From: an uncultured Roseobacter sp. | GTDB taxonomy: Bacteria; Pseudomonadota; Alphaproteobacteria; Rhodobacterales; Rhodobacteraceae | Assembly: GCF_947488185.1 (NCBI RefSeq) | Contig: NZ_CANKYM010000002.1 | Location: 124,001-188,000, forward strand | Length of the DNA: 64,000 nucleotides | Direction: 5' to 3' | The notes under the pieces: model-generated | Told to the model about the DNA's origin: nothing | The model's input: only the letters and a program-made list of their open reading frames with translations | The model's database searches: none | Part shown: positions 23,739-33,239 of the stretch, piece after piece | Layout of the letters: every line of letters begins with the position of its first letter | Numbering within the stretch: the first letter of the stretch is position 1 | Translations under genes and position numbers: made by a program

Positions 23739-26700
23739 GTGGTGCGGCAGATACCTCCGGCTGCGGGCGGCGTGCTTTCCTATTTCACGCGCCACCGGAC
23801 CATTGCCAATCTGTTGTTTGTCCTGATGATGGTGGCGGGGCTGTTTGCTCTGCCCAACATGCGTGCGCAGTTTTTCCCGGATGTCAGTCTTGAAAACGTG
23901 ACCGTGGTCACCGAATGGGATCAGGCCAGCGCTGATGATGTGGACAGTGCAATTATCCAGGTGCTTGAACCGGCTTTGATGCGTGTGGAAGGTGTGATGA
24001 AGTCCCGCGCGACCGCGCGCGCGGGCCGAGGTACTGTCACGCTCGAATTTGAACCCGAATGGGACATGTCCCGCGCAGTCACCGATGTGCAGGATGCCGT
24101 GGACGGGATCACGGAATTGCCGGAAGACGTAGAGGAATCCAGTGTGCGCCGCGCGATACGTCGTGACCGCGTCACAGACGTTATTATTGCCGGACCCGTC
24201 TCCCCCGAGCAGTTGGGGGTCTATGGTGATGAGCTGGTCAAGCGCCTTTTTGCGGCCGGTGTGACACGCACGACTTTCCGTGGCTTTGCAGCCCCTCAGA
24301 TCACTATCGAAGTGCCGTCACTGCAGTTGATTGCGAATGATCTGACCATGGCCCAGATTTCGGAGGCGATTGCAGCCGAGGTTGATACCGACCCGGCGGG
24401 CAGTGTCACCGGCGCGAATGCGCGCGTGCGCACGGGTACTGAAAAGCGCGTGCCGGACCAAATTGCCCAGATTGTGCTGCGCTCCAACGCTGACGGCTCC
24501 AAACTTCGTGTTGGGGATATCGCGCAGGTGATGCAAGAGGGGGCAGATCGGGATCGCGCCTATTTTGTTGGTGATCACCCGGCGATCTCGATCCGCGTGG
24601 ACCGTTCCGATGGTGGCGATTCCATTGCCGTTCAGCAAACGGTGGAGGAGGTCGCGGCGGAGATGAAGGCCACGCTGCAAGAAGGCATGACGATCCAATT
24701 GATCCGGACACGGGCTGAGGCGATCACGTCGCGTCTGGACTCCCTGATCAACAACGGTTTGACTGGCCTCGGGCTGGTTGTGTGCCTCCTCTTCATGTTT
24801 CTCAACGCCCGCACCGCTTTCTGGGTGGCAGCGGGCATCCCGGCCGCGATGATGGCAGCGATCGGTCTCATGTACGCGGGTGGCCTGACCCTGAACATGA
24901 TCTCACTCTTCGGGTTGATCATCACGCTGGGCATTGTCGTGGACGACGCGATTGTTGTTGCCGAACATGCCGACCACCGCGCGCGACATTTCGGCGAAGC
25001 CCCATTCGTCGCGGCTGAACGGGCTGCCGGGCGTATGGCCTTGCCGGTGTTTGCCGCCACGATCACTACCGTGATTGCATTCACCGGATTGCTGCTGCTG
25101 GGCGGGTGGTTTGGCACTGTCGTCAAGGATATCCCGATGACCGTGATCGCGGTGCTGATTGCCTCGTTGATTGAGTGTTTCCTGATCCTGCCCAACCACA
25201 TGGCACACGCACTCGCGGCGCGCGCAAAGGAGCGTTGGTACGACTGGCCCAGCCGTCAGGTCAATCGCGGCTTTTCCTGGGTACGCGAGAACCTGTTTCG
25301 ACCGATGATGGCAGGCGTGATCACCGCGCGCTACGCGGTACTGGCGGGGCTGATACTGATCCTTGCGGTTCAGGCTGCACATTTCCTGCGGGGTGATGTC
25401 AAATGGCGCTTTTTCAACGCACCGGAGCGCAGTTCGGTCACCGCAAATTTCGCCATGGTCGAAGGCGCCACGCGGGAAGACACGCGGGCCATGATGCGTG
25501 AATTACAGCGCGCCACAGACGCCCTGGCACGTGAATACGAAGAACAATACGGGGTGAATCCGGTCAACTATGCTCTCGCAGAGATCGGCGGGACTGCAGG
25601 TCGCGGCCTGTCCGGTGTTGAGACTAAGGACAAAGATCTTCTGGGCGCGATTTCGATTTCACTGATTGGCTCGGACGACAGACCCTATTCAAGCTTTGCC
25701 TTCGCCGGCGAGTTGCGGGACAGCGTGGTGAACCATCCGTTGACCGAAGTTGTCTCCTTTCGTGGATGGCGTAGCGGGCAAGGCGGTGACGCAATCAGCG
25801 TGGAGTTCTCTGGGCAAAGCACGGATACCTTAAAGGCCGCCAGCCTCGATCTGCAGACGGCCCTGATGCGCTATCCCCAAGTGCTCGCGATGCAGGATAA
25901 TCTGGCCTATGACAAGGAAGAGTTGATCCTGGATCTGACGGCGCGTGGTCAGGCCTTGGGCTTTACCATCGACCAGCTGGGCCGAGTGTTGCGGGACCGA
26001 TTAGGCGGGATTGAGGCGGCCAAATTCCCTGATGGCCCGCGCAGTGCCACTGTCATGGTCCGCCTGCCCGAAGGGGAATTGACGGCCGATTTTCTCGACC
26101 GCACCCAGATGCGCACGCCCGAAGGGGTTTACGTACCGCTTTCAGACATTGTTACTGTGCAAAGCCGGATCGGGTTCAGCACCGTAAATCGGGTCAATGG
26201 CGTGCGTGTCATTTCCGTGACCGGCGACATTTCGGAAGATGATCCTGAACGCGCTGTTGAGATACAAAGGGCGCTGGAGGACGAAATTCTGCCGTCAATT
26301 GCAAGCGAGCATCAGGTCGACTGGCAATTGTCCGGGCTCGCTGAACAGGAAAGCCGGTTTCTGGACGAGGCGGGAAACGGTCTCGTCCTTTGCCTCTTGG
26401 GCATCTACCTGGTGTTGGCCTGGGTCTTTGGCAGTTGGACGCGACCCTTGCTGGTCATGTCCATCGCGCCTTTCGGACTGGTTGGCGCCATTTATGGACA
26501 TATGGCCTGGGACATTCCGCTGAGCATCTTCACGGTTGTTGGCCTGTTGGGGATGACGGGAATCATCATCAACGATTCAATTGTGTTGATCACAACTATC
26601 GACAGCTATGCGGAGGAGCGCGGGTTGATCCCCTCCATCATCGACGGGGCGGCGGATCGGTTGCGCCCTGTGATGCTGACCACGATGACGACGGTGCTGG

Positions 26701-27140
26701 GCATGTCGCCGCTGCTCTATGAGACCAGCAGGCAGGCACAATTTCTCAAGCCCACCGTGGTCACGCTGGTCTATGGGTTGGGCTTTGGCATGGTGATTGT
26801 GCTGTTGCTGGTGCCCGCGCTGGTGGCTGTTCAGCATGATATCTCCCGCCAGATCAACGCGATGCGCCGGGGGCTGACCGCACCCGTTTCCACGGTGCGC
26901 TACGGGTTTGCGGCGCTCTGGGCAGTTGTCCTTCTCTGGGGCGGGCTAACGCTTGGCTGGGCGATTTTCTATGGCGTTTTGCCGCCGCTTTTGTTGGCAT
27001 CGCTGCCCATGATCGCGAACTGGCCAGTGACGTTTGCGGCTTTGTCACTCTTTATTGTCGGCGTTGCAACGCTTGCTCTGCTCGCTTACGTGTTTGCCGC
27101 TGTGACCATCCTGTTGAACAGGCGCAAGAATGCGATTTAG
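23739..27140 (+). CDS. RND efflux transporter permease (AcrB family)
   Basis: A 1133-residue proton-driven pump, longer than the usual 1040. It has twelve transmembrane helices in the AcrB plan: TM1 near residue 20, a large periplasmic loop, TM2-6 with the proton-relay aspartate pair in LGIVVDDAIVVAEH near residue 408, a second loop, then TM7-12 with TGIIINDSIVLITTID. Extra length comes from a hydrophobic C-terminus (residues 1050-1125) holding additional membrane segments. GTG starts it with GGGAGG upstream. Its stop overlaps the convergent DsbD-like gene by 3 bp. No TolC-type gene is next to it. Confidence 0.93.
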   Translation: MVRQIPPAAGGVLSYFTRHRTIANLLFVLMMVAGLFALPNMRAQFFPDVSLENVTVVTEWDQASADDVDSAIIQVLEPALMRVEGVMKSRATARAGRGTVTLEFEPEWDMSRAVTDVQDAVDGITELPEDVEESSVRRAIRRDRVTDVIIAGPVSPEQLGVYGDELVKRLFAAGVTRTTFRGFAAPQITIEVPSLQLIANDLTMAQISEAIAAEVDTDPAGSVTGANARVRTGTEKRVPDQIAQIVLRSNADGSKLRVGDIAQVMQEGADRDRAYFVGDHPAISIRVDRSDGGDSIAVQQTVEEVAAEMKATLQEGMTIQLIRTRAEAITSRLDSLINNGLTGLGLVVCLLFMFLNARTAFWVAAGIPAAMMAAIGLMYAGGLTLNMISLFGLIITLGIVVDDAIVVAEHADHRARHFGEAPFVAAERAAGRMALPVFAATITTVIAFTGLLLLGGWFGTVVKDIPMTVIAVLIASLIECFLILPNHMAHALAARAKERWYDWPSRQVNRGFSWVRENLFRPMMAGVITARYAVLAGLILILAVQAAHFLRGDVKWRFFNAPERSSVTANFAMVEGATREDTRAMMRELQRATDALAREYEEQYGVNPVNYALAEIGGTAGRGLSGVETKDKDLLGAISISLIGSDDRPYSSFAFAGELRDSVVNHPLTEVVSFRGWRSGQGGDAISVEFSGQSTDTLKAASLDLQTALMRYPQVLAMQDNLAYDKEELILDLTARGQALGFTIDQLGRVLRDRLGGIEAAKFPDGPRSATVMVRLPEGELTADFLDRTQMRTPEGVYVPLSDIVTVQSRIGFSTVNRVNGVRVISVTGDISEDDPERAVEIQRALEDEILPSIASEHQVDWQLSGLAEQESRFLDEAGNGLVLCLLGIYLVLAWVFGSWTRPLLVMSIAPFGLVGAIYGHMAWDIPLSIFTVVGLLGMTGIIINDSIVLITTIDSYAEERGLIPSIIDGAADRLRPVMLTTMTTVLGMSPLLYETSRQAQFLKPTVVTLVYGLGFGMVIVLLLVPALVAVQHDISRQINAMRRGLTAPVSTVRYGFAALWAVVLLWGGLTLGWAIFYGVLPPLLLASLPMIANWPVTFAALSLFIVGVATLALLAYVFAAVTILLNRRKNAI

Positions 27141-27943
27141 CCCGGCGTACAGCCTTTTACGTCCACGGCATGGTTGCTGCCCAAAACGGTCATTCGAATG
27201 TTGGACCGGTCCAGCGCAATAGGCCCGCCGTTCACGTGGATCATTTCGGATACAGCAATCACCTCGCCGCCGGACCGGTGTGTATCTGTTTCGCTCACCC
27301 AGACATCGCCCAGACCGGGCTCGATCACCATCACCTCCGGCCCGCCTGCGGAAGGGACGCGCACACGCGCCTCGATCCGCAATCCGTCGGGCGTGGGCTC
27401 TATCCGGCACTTGGCCGCTGTCACACCCGCCTCGCGTTCCGAATAGGGGCTCTGCGCCAATGCCGCCGCAATCGCGGGTGTCGGGCGCGTCTCTGTGCTG
27501 CTGATTGTTTCGTCAAAGGTCAGCTGGTGCGGAATGCAGATATCGGAGCAGATCCCGATATCCATCGTCAGACGCACGCGGACAGGGTCACCGGTGCGCT
27601 TGGGCGCCAGAGTCACAGGGATGACCAGCTCATCGGCATAACCGATGGACCGCATACCGTTTTCTTCAAACACCTTCGGCGTCGGCCAGGAGACAGACGC
27701 AGATTTCAGATTGTTTGATCCAGACCAGTCAAAGCTGGGCGGAATGCCTGCATCCCCCGGCGCGCGCCAATAGGTTTTCCAGCCCGGTTCCAGGGATAGA
27801 TGCACTGCTGCCACGCGGGTACCATCGGATTGCACCCATCCGGGCAGAACCTGCGCGGTGACGGGCATGGCAAAACGTTCCTGTGCGGATAGGGGCAAGG
27901 CGGTCAGGCCCGCCAGGGTCAGGGCAATCATTGATGTTTTCAT
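27137..27943 (-). CDS. Secreted DsbD alpha-domain-like protein
   Basis: A 268-residue protein with a signal peptide (MKTSMIALTLAGLTALPLSAQ) and a domain resembling the N-terminal alpha domain of the thiol-disulfide reductase DsbD: WKTYWRAPGDAGIPPSFDW near residue 55 and the paired cysteines in GICSDICIP near 133. Neither the DsbD membrane domain nor the thioredoxin domain is attached. It may pass electrons to periplasmic substrates, for example in cytochrome or copper-protein maturation, but needs a partner such as CcdA/ScsB that is not seen here. It is convergent with the RND gene and followed upstream by a 117-bp gap. Confidence 0.85.
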   Translation of the reverse strand: MKTSMIALTLAGLTALPLSAQERFAMPVTAQVLPGWVQSDGTRVAAVHLSLEPGWKTYWRAPGDAGIPPSFDWSGSNNLKSASVSWPTPKVFEENGMRSIGYADELVIPVTLAPKRTGDPVRVRLTMDIGICSDICIPHQLTFDETISSTETRPTPAIAAALAQSPYSEREAGVTAAKCRIEPTPDGLRIEARVRVPSAGGPEVMVIEPGLGDVWVSETDTHRSGGEVIAVSEMIHVNGGPIALDRSNIRMTVLGSNHAVDVKGCTPG

Positions 27944-28060
27944 GCCTTCGATATGGTCGAGCCGCGCTGAAATGCCAAGTCACGATCCGGTTAGCCATGT
28001 TTCGCCACCCGCTGATCTATTGTCCTTGCACCGGACCGGGGCGCGGGTCATTCTTGGTGC

Positions 28061-28645
28061 ATGGGAGCACCGGATACTCAGACTGAAACGCTTGATCTGA
28101 CGGGTTCACTGCTGGTGGCGATGCCGTCCATGGGGGATGCGCGTTTTGAACGGGCGGTGATTTTGCTCTGCGCCTATTCCGACAAGGGGGCCATGGGGCT
28201 GATCATTAACAAGCCCAGTACCGATGTCGGCATGAGTGATGTATTGGATCAATTGGACATTGATCCGTCGCCACGTGCGGCGGCGATGCCGGTGCATTTT
28301 GGCGGGCCGGTGGAAACCGGGCGCGGGTTCGTGCTGCATTCGGATGACTACCAATCGAGCCTGCATACCCTGCATGTCAGGGGTGGGTTCGGTATGACCG
28401 CAACGTTGGATATCCTCGAAGAGATCGCCCGTGATCGTGGCCCGGACAACGCCTTGATGATGCTTGGATATGCCGGGTGGGGCCCCGGGCAGCTGGAAGC
28501 TGAAATCACGCGCAACGGCTGGCTGACAGCTGATGCAAGCCCGCTGCTGATTTTTAACACGCCCGCTGCCGAGAAATGGTCAAAGACTGTGGAAAGTCTG
28601 GGGATCGACCCGCTTGGCCTGTCCTCCACGGCTGGGCGCGCCTAG
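28061..28645 (+). CDS. YqgE/AlgH family protein
   Basis: A 194-residue soluble protein of the YqgE/AlgH family. Signature pieces are [21 protein letters not shown] at residue 13, [27 protein letters not shown], and [14 protein letters not shown] near 145. The family is widespread and its biochemical role is still uncertain; reports connect it to transcription control or redox state. The start is the ATG at 28061, with no strong ribosome-binding site. Its stop overlaps by 4 bp that of the convergent Sua5/YrdC-like gene. Confidence 0.93.
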   Translation: MGAPDTQTETLDLTGSLLVAMPSMGDARFERAVILLCAYSDKGAMGLIINKPSTDVGMSDVLDQLDIDPSPRAAAMPVHFGGPVETGRGFVLHSDDYQSSLHTLHVRGGFGMTATLDILEEIARDRGPDNALMMLGYAGWGPGQLEAEITRNGWLTADASPLLIFNTPAAEKWSKTVESLGIDPLGLSSTAGRA

Positions 28646-29616
28646 GTCGGTTGGCGATTTTCCGGGCGTGGGGCAGCAGCGCGCGCCAGTCGATCATTGA
28701 TCGCAAACCCCAACCCGTGTGTGGGCACTGGCGCTACGGCAATCGGCTGTCCTCTTGCATCCAGCTTGTGCAATAGCTCGAAGAGCCGCGCCGCAGCCTC
28801 ATGCAGATCACCGCTTTCTGACAGGTTCTCGTCACAGGCCATCGGGCCAAACCCCAGAAACACCTCGCCCGATCGCGGGTTGTCGGCATTCATTCTCAGC
28901 GGGGCTTTGGGAGCGTAGTGCGATTGCAGCTGCCCCGGCGCTGTAATGCCCGTGTGGCTTTCCGGCGTGGATGTGCGTTCCAGGGGCGTGCCAAGTGCTG
29001 CTTCCAGTGCCTCCAAAGGCAACCCACCGGCGCGCAGCAGCGCGGGCGTACCATCCAGACCGACGATGGTGCTTTCAACGCCCACTGAACAGGGCCCATC
29101 GTCCAGCACGGCAGCGATCTTGTTCCCCAGACCGTCCAGAACATGTTGTGCAGTCGTGGGGCTGATCTTGCCGGATGGGTTTGCGGACGGGGCTGCGACC
29201 GGCCCCCCAAACGCCTCCAGCAAAGCCTGCGCAGAGGCCTTTTCCGGCACGCGCAGGGCCAGCGTCGACAGCCCTGCCGTCACGAGGCTGGACAGATCAT
29301 GCCCCTCGCGCAGCGGTAAAACCAGCGTCAGGGGGCCGGGCCAAAAGGCCTGCGCAAGCCGGTCCGCGTCATCGGTCCAGATCACGTAGCGTTGTGCGGC
29401 CTGCACGGAAGGAAGATGCACAATCAGGGGGTTGAAGCTCGGGCGTCCCTTGGCGGCATAGATGGCGGCCACGGCTTCACCGTTGCAGGCGTCTGCACCC
29501 AGCCCGTAGACCGTCTCCGTCGGGAAGGCGACCAGCTGTCCCGCGCGCAAAAAGGCTGCTGCCTGTGCAATGCCCTCTGCATCGGGGTATAACGTGGGGG
29601 AGGGAGATGTTGTCAT
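28642..29616 (-). CDS. L-threonylcarbamoyladenylate synthase (Sua5/YrdC family)
   Basis: A 324-residue protein that makes threonylcarbamoyl-AMP for the t6A37 modification of tRNAs reading ANN codons. The YrdC domain spans residues 10-200 ([51 protein letters not shown]), followed by a Sua5 domain ([20 protein letters not shown]). The extra C-terminal domain distinguishes it from short TsaC. The ATG at 29616 has GGAG 5 bases upstream; a longer frame to 29679 does not. It lies divergent from the acyl-CoA dehydrogenase gene with 126 bp between. Confidence 0.94.
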   Translation of the reverse strand: MTTSPSPTLYPDAEGIAQAAAFLRAGQLVAFPTETVYGLGADACNGEAVAAIYAAKGRPSFNPLIVHLPSVQAAQRYVIWTDDADRLAQAFWPGPLTLVLPLREGHDLSSLVTAGLSTLALRVPEKASAQALLEAFGGPVAAPSANPSGKISPTTAQHVLDGLGNKIAAVLDDGPCSVGVESTIVGLDGTPALLRAGGLPLEALEAALGTPLERTSTPESHTGITAPGQLQSHYAPKAPLRMNADNPRSGEVFLGFGPMACDENLSESGDLHEAAARLFELLHKLDARGQPIAVAPVPTHGLGFAINDRLARAAAPRPENRQPT

Positions 29617-29742
29617 TGCGCTCCGTGACGCCGCGTTTCGGTTGCCGGGCGCGGCGATGCGGCTCATCTTTGATGGCAAAGACCCTTATAGGGTAGTATG
29701 CCCGTTGCCAAGACGGGTACCTGCCCGCATGGAGACGAAAAA

Positions 29743-31458
29743 ATGCCCTATCACGCCCCGGTCGATGATTTTTCCTTTCTCTTTGATCACGTGGTAGATT
29801 TTGCGCAGGTTCAGGCCACGGAACGGTTCAGCGAGGCGACATCGGACGTCGCGCAGGCGATCCTGACCGAAGCGGGCAAGCTCAGCGACGAGGTACTTGC
29901 GCCGCTGCAACGCCCCGGTGATCTGCATCCGGCATGGTTGGAGAACGGTGTGGTGCGGACATCGCCGGGTTATGCCGACGGGTGGAAGGCGATTGCTGAA
30001 GGTGGCTGGGTCGGCATCGCGGCAGATCCCGAATTTGGCGGGATGGGCCTGCCGATGACGCTGACTTCTGCCGTGAACGAGATGATGAGCAGTGCCTGCC
30101 TGTCCCTGCAGCTTGCCCCCCTGATGAGCCAGGGCCAGATCGAAGCGCTGGAGCATCACGCAAGCGATGAGATCAAGGCACTTTACCTGCCTAAGCTGAT
30201 TGCCGGGCAGTGGACTGGAACAATGAACCTGACCGAACCGCAGGCCGGGTCGGATGTCGGGGCGCTGTCGACCAAGGCAGAGAACCAAGGGGACGGGACC
30301 TATGCGATCACCGGGCAGAAAATCTATATCAGCTGGGGCGATCATGACGTGGCAGAAAACGTCTGCCATCTGGTGCTGGCCCGGTTGCCGGATGCGCCTG
30401 CGGGAACCAAGGGGATCAGCCTCTTTCTGGTGCCAAAGTTCATTCCCGATGCAGAGGGCAACCCCGGTCAGCGCAATGGTGTGAGCGTCGTAAGCCTTGA
30501 GCATAAGATCGGTCTGCACGGATCGCCCACCGCTGTGATGCAATACGACGGGGCCACCGGCTGGCTGGTCGGGCCCGAACAGGGCGGCATGGCGGCGATG
30601 TTCACGATGATGAACAACGCGCGGCTTGGTGTCGGCGGGCAGGGCATTGGTGTGGCCGAAGGTGCCTATCAACACGCGCTGGCCTATGCGCAGGAGCGCA
30701 AGCAGGGCAAGACGGCGGTGGAGGGCGGGACCGGGACGATCCTCGATCACGCCGATGTGCGGCGCATGCTGATGACAATGAAGGCCGATATCTTCGCTGC
30801 CCGGGCGATTGCGCTCAGCTGTGCCATGGCCATCGACATGGCCCATGCCACGGGCGCCGCGGAGTGGGAGGCGCGCGCCGCTTTCCTGACGCCCATTGCC
30901 AAGGCTTTTGGAACGGAGACGGGCATGGATGTGGCCGAGACCGGCGTGCAGGTGCATGGCGGCATGGGCTTCATCGAGGAAACAGGTGCCGCGCAGTTCA
31001 GCCGCGATGTACGTGTGACAGCTATTTACGAAGGCACCAACGGCATTCAGGCCATGGATCTGGTGGCACGCAAGATGATGGATGGTGGTGAGGCCGCAGC
31101 GCGGTTGCTCGACGAGATCGAGGCGTGCGCGGAAGAGGCGCGCAGCCATTTGTCGGATCTGGCGGAACCTGTCTGGCAGGCGTCGGAAAGCCTGCGCGAG
31201 GTGACCGAATGGCTGGTGGCGCAACAGGATATGACAACCCGTTTTGCCGGTGCTGTACCCTATCTGCGCGCCTTTGCGCGCGTGTTGGGCGGGTATCTGC
31301 ACCTCAAAGCCGCGCTGGCCGATCAGGGCGGTGCCCGCGAAGCGCTGGCGCGGTTCTACATCAAACGATTGCTGCCCGAACATGTTGGCCTGCTGGCACA
31401 TGCGCAAGCCGGGGCGGATGGGCTTTATAGTCTGAGCCCGGATGAGCTGGCCGCCTGA
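29743..31458 (+). CDS. Acyl-CoA dehydrogenase (PF12806-type, DmdC-like)
   Basis: A 571-residue flavoprotein: N-terminal acyl-CoA dehydrogenase domain, the FAD-contact segment GTMNLTEPQAGSDVGAL near residue 160, the C-terminal FAD motif VHGGMGFIEETGAAQFSRD near 408, and an additional C-terminal domain (450-571) typical of the long bacterial branch. That branch includes DmdC of marine roseobacters, which oxidises methylmercaptopropionyl-CoA, and also ordinary acyl-CoA enzymes; the substrate here is not settled. Electrons would pass through ETF to the ETF-ubiquinone oxidoreductase encoded at 42308. GGAG precedes the ATG. The stop overlaps the metallo-hydrolase start (TGATG). Confidence 0.92.
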   Translation: MPYHAPVDDFSFLFDHVVDFAQVQATERFSEATSDVAQAILTEAGKLSDEVLAPLQRPGDLHPAWLENGVVRTSPGYADGWKAIAEGGWVGIAADPEFGGMGLPMTLTSAVNEMMSSACLSLQLAPLMSQGQIEALEHHASDEIKALYLPKLIAGQWTGTMNLTEPQAGSDVGALSTKAENQGDGTYAITGQKIYISWGDHDVAENVCHLVLARLPDAPAGTKGISLFLVPKFIPDAEGNPGQRNGVSVVSLEHKIGLHGSPTAVMQYDGATGWLVGPEQGGMAAMFTMMNNARLGVGGQGIGVAEGAYQHALAYAQERKQGKTAVEGGTGTILDHADVRRMLMTMKADIFAARAIALSCAMAIDMAHATGAAEWEARAAFLTPIAKAFGTETGMDVAETGVQVHGGMGFIEETGAAQFSRDVRVTAIYEGTNGIQAMDLVARKMMDGGEAAARLLDEIEACAEEARSHLSDLAEPVWQASESLREVTEWLVAQQDMTTRFAGAVPYLRAFARVLGGYLHLKAALADQGGAREALARFYIKRLLPEHVGLLAHAQAGADGLYSLSPDELAA

Positions 31459-32504
31459 TGAAAGATCAACCGCCAGAGGGCTTGCGCTATCCATGGGACA
31501 CGCCACCGGCCGAAGGTGACGCAATAGAAGTTGCCGCAGGCGTGTTGTGGATGCGCCTGCCGCTGCCGATGAAGCTTGATCATGTGAACGTCTATGCGCT
31601 GGATGACGGCGACAGTTGGACGGTGATCGACGCCGGGTTCGCCTCGAAACGCAGCAAGGCGATCTGGGAGGGGCTGATGGCAGGCCCGCTGGGCGGCAAA
31701 CCGATTGCCCGCGTGGTGGTGACCCATCACCACCCTGATCACATTGGCTTGGCCGGATGGTTGCAGGCGGACCATGGCGCGGAGTTGGTCACTACGCGCA
31801 CCGCGTGGTTGATGGCGCGCATGCTTACCCTGGACGAACAGCCCGTGCCGTCGCCTGAAACGCTGACATTTTACCGCGACGCGGGTATGGCGCCGGATAT
31901 TATGGCTGAGCGCGCCTCCGAACGGCCCTTCAACTTTGCTGATATCGTGGCGCCGCTGCCCCTCGGGTACACCCGCATCCAGCAGGGTGACACGATCAGG
32001 ATGGGCGGGCGCACGTGGGACATCCACATCGGCAACGGGCACGCGCCAGAGCACGCAACCTTCTGGAGTCGCGACGATAATCTTGTGCTGGCGGGCGATC
32101 AGATATTGCCTTCGATCAGCCCGAACATCGGCGTCTATGCAACAGAACCGATGGCCGATCCGATTGCTGACTGGCTCGAAGCCTGCGAACGTCTGGCCGG
32201 GCTTGCCCGCGCGGATCATTTGGTGCTCGGGGGGCACAAGCTGCCCTTTACCGGCCTGCCGATGCGCATGCGGCAGTTGATCGACAACCACCACGGGGCC
32301 CTGAAGCGCCTGCTGGAGTATCTCGATACGCCCAAGTCCGCCGGGGAATGCTTTGCCCCGCTGTTCAAACGCAAGATCGGGTCGGCTGAATACGGCCTGG
32401 CGCTGGTCGAGGCGGTCGCGCATCTCAGCCATCTCTATCAGGATGGGCTTGCCACGCGCAGCCGGGGCGCGGATGATGCATGGGTCTACCAGCGTAAAGG
32501 GTGA
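31458..32504 (+). CDS. Metallo-beta-lactamase-fold hydrolase
   Basis: A 348-residue MBL-fold enzyme with the zinc motif HHHPDHIG near residue 91, followed by further ligands in IGNGHAPEHATFW and LAGDQILPSISPN, and a C-terminal helical domain (LEACERLAGLARADHLVLGGH). It belongs to the branch often next to fatty-acid genes and predicted to be a thioesterase or lactonase. Start and stop of the preceding acyl-CoA dehydrogenase overlap by one base, so the two act together, probably in acyl-CoA turnover. The following DUF6173-like gene starts 3 bp downstream. The substrate is inferred only from context. Confidence 0.9.
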   Translation: MKDQPPEGLRYPWDTPPAEGDAIEVAAGVLWMRLPLPMKLDHVNVYALDDGDSWTVIDAGFASKRSKAIWEGLMAGPLGGKPIARVVVTHHHPDHIGLAGWLQADHGAELVTTRTAWLMARMLTLDEQPVPSPETLTFYRDAGMAPDIMAERASERPFNFADIVAPLPLGYTRIQQGDTIRMGGRTWDIHIGNGHAPEHATFWSRDDNLVLAGDQILPSISPNIGVYATEPMADPIADWLEACERLAGLARADHLVLGGHKLPFTGLPMRMRQLIDNHHGALKRLLEYLDTPKSAGECFAPLFKRKIGSAEYGLALVEAVAHLSHLYQDGLATRSRGADDAWVYQRKG

Positions 32505-32507
32505 AGC

Positions 32508-32969
32508 ATGGGTGAGAACATCGAAACCTCGGCAGAGGCGGCCGAAGCCGCGGCACTGCCGCGCCGCCACGACGTGCATTGTGATCCGGAAACTCCGGCA
32601 CCAACAAAGGCGGATGTGCCCGAGGCCATCGCCAACAAGCCCACCGGCCAGAAATCGCCCGCGCAATGGGCCTATGAACGGATCATCATCTATCTCAAGA
32701 ATTTCGAGGAACAGCTGGACAGCACCCAGGAAGTCGCCATGGGGTTCACCGGCGGCGACGCGGGCGTGCTGAGGATCGAAGGCATGGGGTACTTCGACCC
32801 CGATATCGTGACCTTTTACGGCACCGACGGGGCAGGGGCCCGAACGCAAATGGTGCAGCATGTCAGCCAGTTGAACGTCATGCTGCGCGCCCTGCCAAAA
32901 CCCGCCGAGAAGACAGAGGCGCGCCGGATCGGGTTTCGCCTGGCGCAGGACATTGCGGCAGACAGTTGA
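32508..32969 (+). CDS. DUF6173-like conserved protein
   Basis: A 153-residue soluble protein. The first 45 residues are low-complexity and acidic/proline-rich (HCDPETPAPTKADVPE). The rest is a compact domain: QWAYERIIIYLKNFEEQLD helix, GFTGGDAGVLRIEGMGYFDPDIVTFYG strands, then a helix (VQHVSQLNVMLRAL). I believe this is the DUF6173 family of Rhodobacterales, though I cannot verify the number. No catalytic motif is visible. It is the third gene of the acyl-CoA dehydrogenase transcript, 3 bp after the hydrolase gene. Confidence 0.75.
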   Translation: MGENIETSAEAAEAAALPRRHDVHCDPETPAPTKADVPEAIANKPTGQKSPAQWAYERIIIYLKNFEEQLDSTQEVAMGFTGGDAGVLRIEGMGYFDPDIVTFYGTDGAGARTQMVQHVSQLNVMLRALPKPAEKTEARRIGFRLAQDIAADS

Positions 32970-33080
32970 GCCCTGCGGTAAATCCGCCACCGCAATGCGC
33001 GCATTGGACGCGCGGATGGGTGACATCGCGTGACGAATCCATTAGGGCTGATGCCAATTATTCAAAGAAGGGCTGCGGCA

Positions 33081-33215
33081 ATGGCAGATCACAATCACGG
33101 TGAAATGGAAATCACCACCCAGGAAAAGACATTCGATGGCTTCATGCGTTGGACCACGCGGATCGTCATCGCGATCATCGTGCTGATTGTCTGGATGGCG
33201 ATTTTCATTACCTGA
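33081..33215 (+). CDS. aa3-type cytochrome c oxidase subunit IV
   Basis: A 44-residue single-pass membrane protein: a short polar N-terminus (MADHNHGEMEITTQEKTFDG) and one helix (TTRIVIAIIVLIVWMAIFIT). This is the bacterial aa3 oxidase subunit IV family found in alphaproteobacteria such as Paracoccus and Rhodobacter, which sits beside the catalytic subunits in the inner membrane and is not essential for activity. The ATG at 33081 follows GGCTGCGGCA; an earlier in-frame ATG at 33030 would add 17 residues the family lacks. Subunits I-III are not in the window. Confidence 0.88.
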   Translation: MADHNHGEMEITTQEKTFDGFMRWTTRIVIAIIVLIVWMAIFIT

Positions 33216-33239
33216 GCTGACCTCCCGCAGGAGCTTTTC

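Noticed and set aside
29686-31524. 612-codon frame on the minus strand
   Set aside because: Antisense shadow of the acyl-CoA dehydrogenase gene, whose plus-strand translation carries all family motifs.
32993-33006. Palindrome CAATGCGCGCATTG before the oxidase subunit IV gene
   Set aside because: Only 14 bp and no second copy; could be an operator but nothing supports it.
31425-33026. 533-codon frame on the minus strand
   Set aside because: Antisense shadow of the metallo-hydrolase and DUF6173-like genes.
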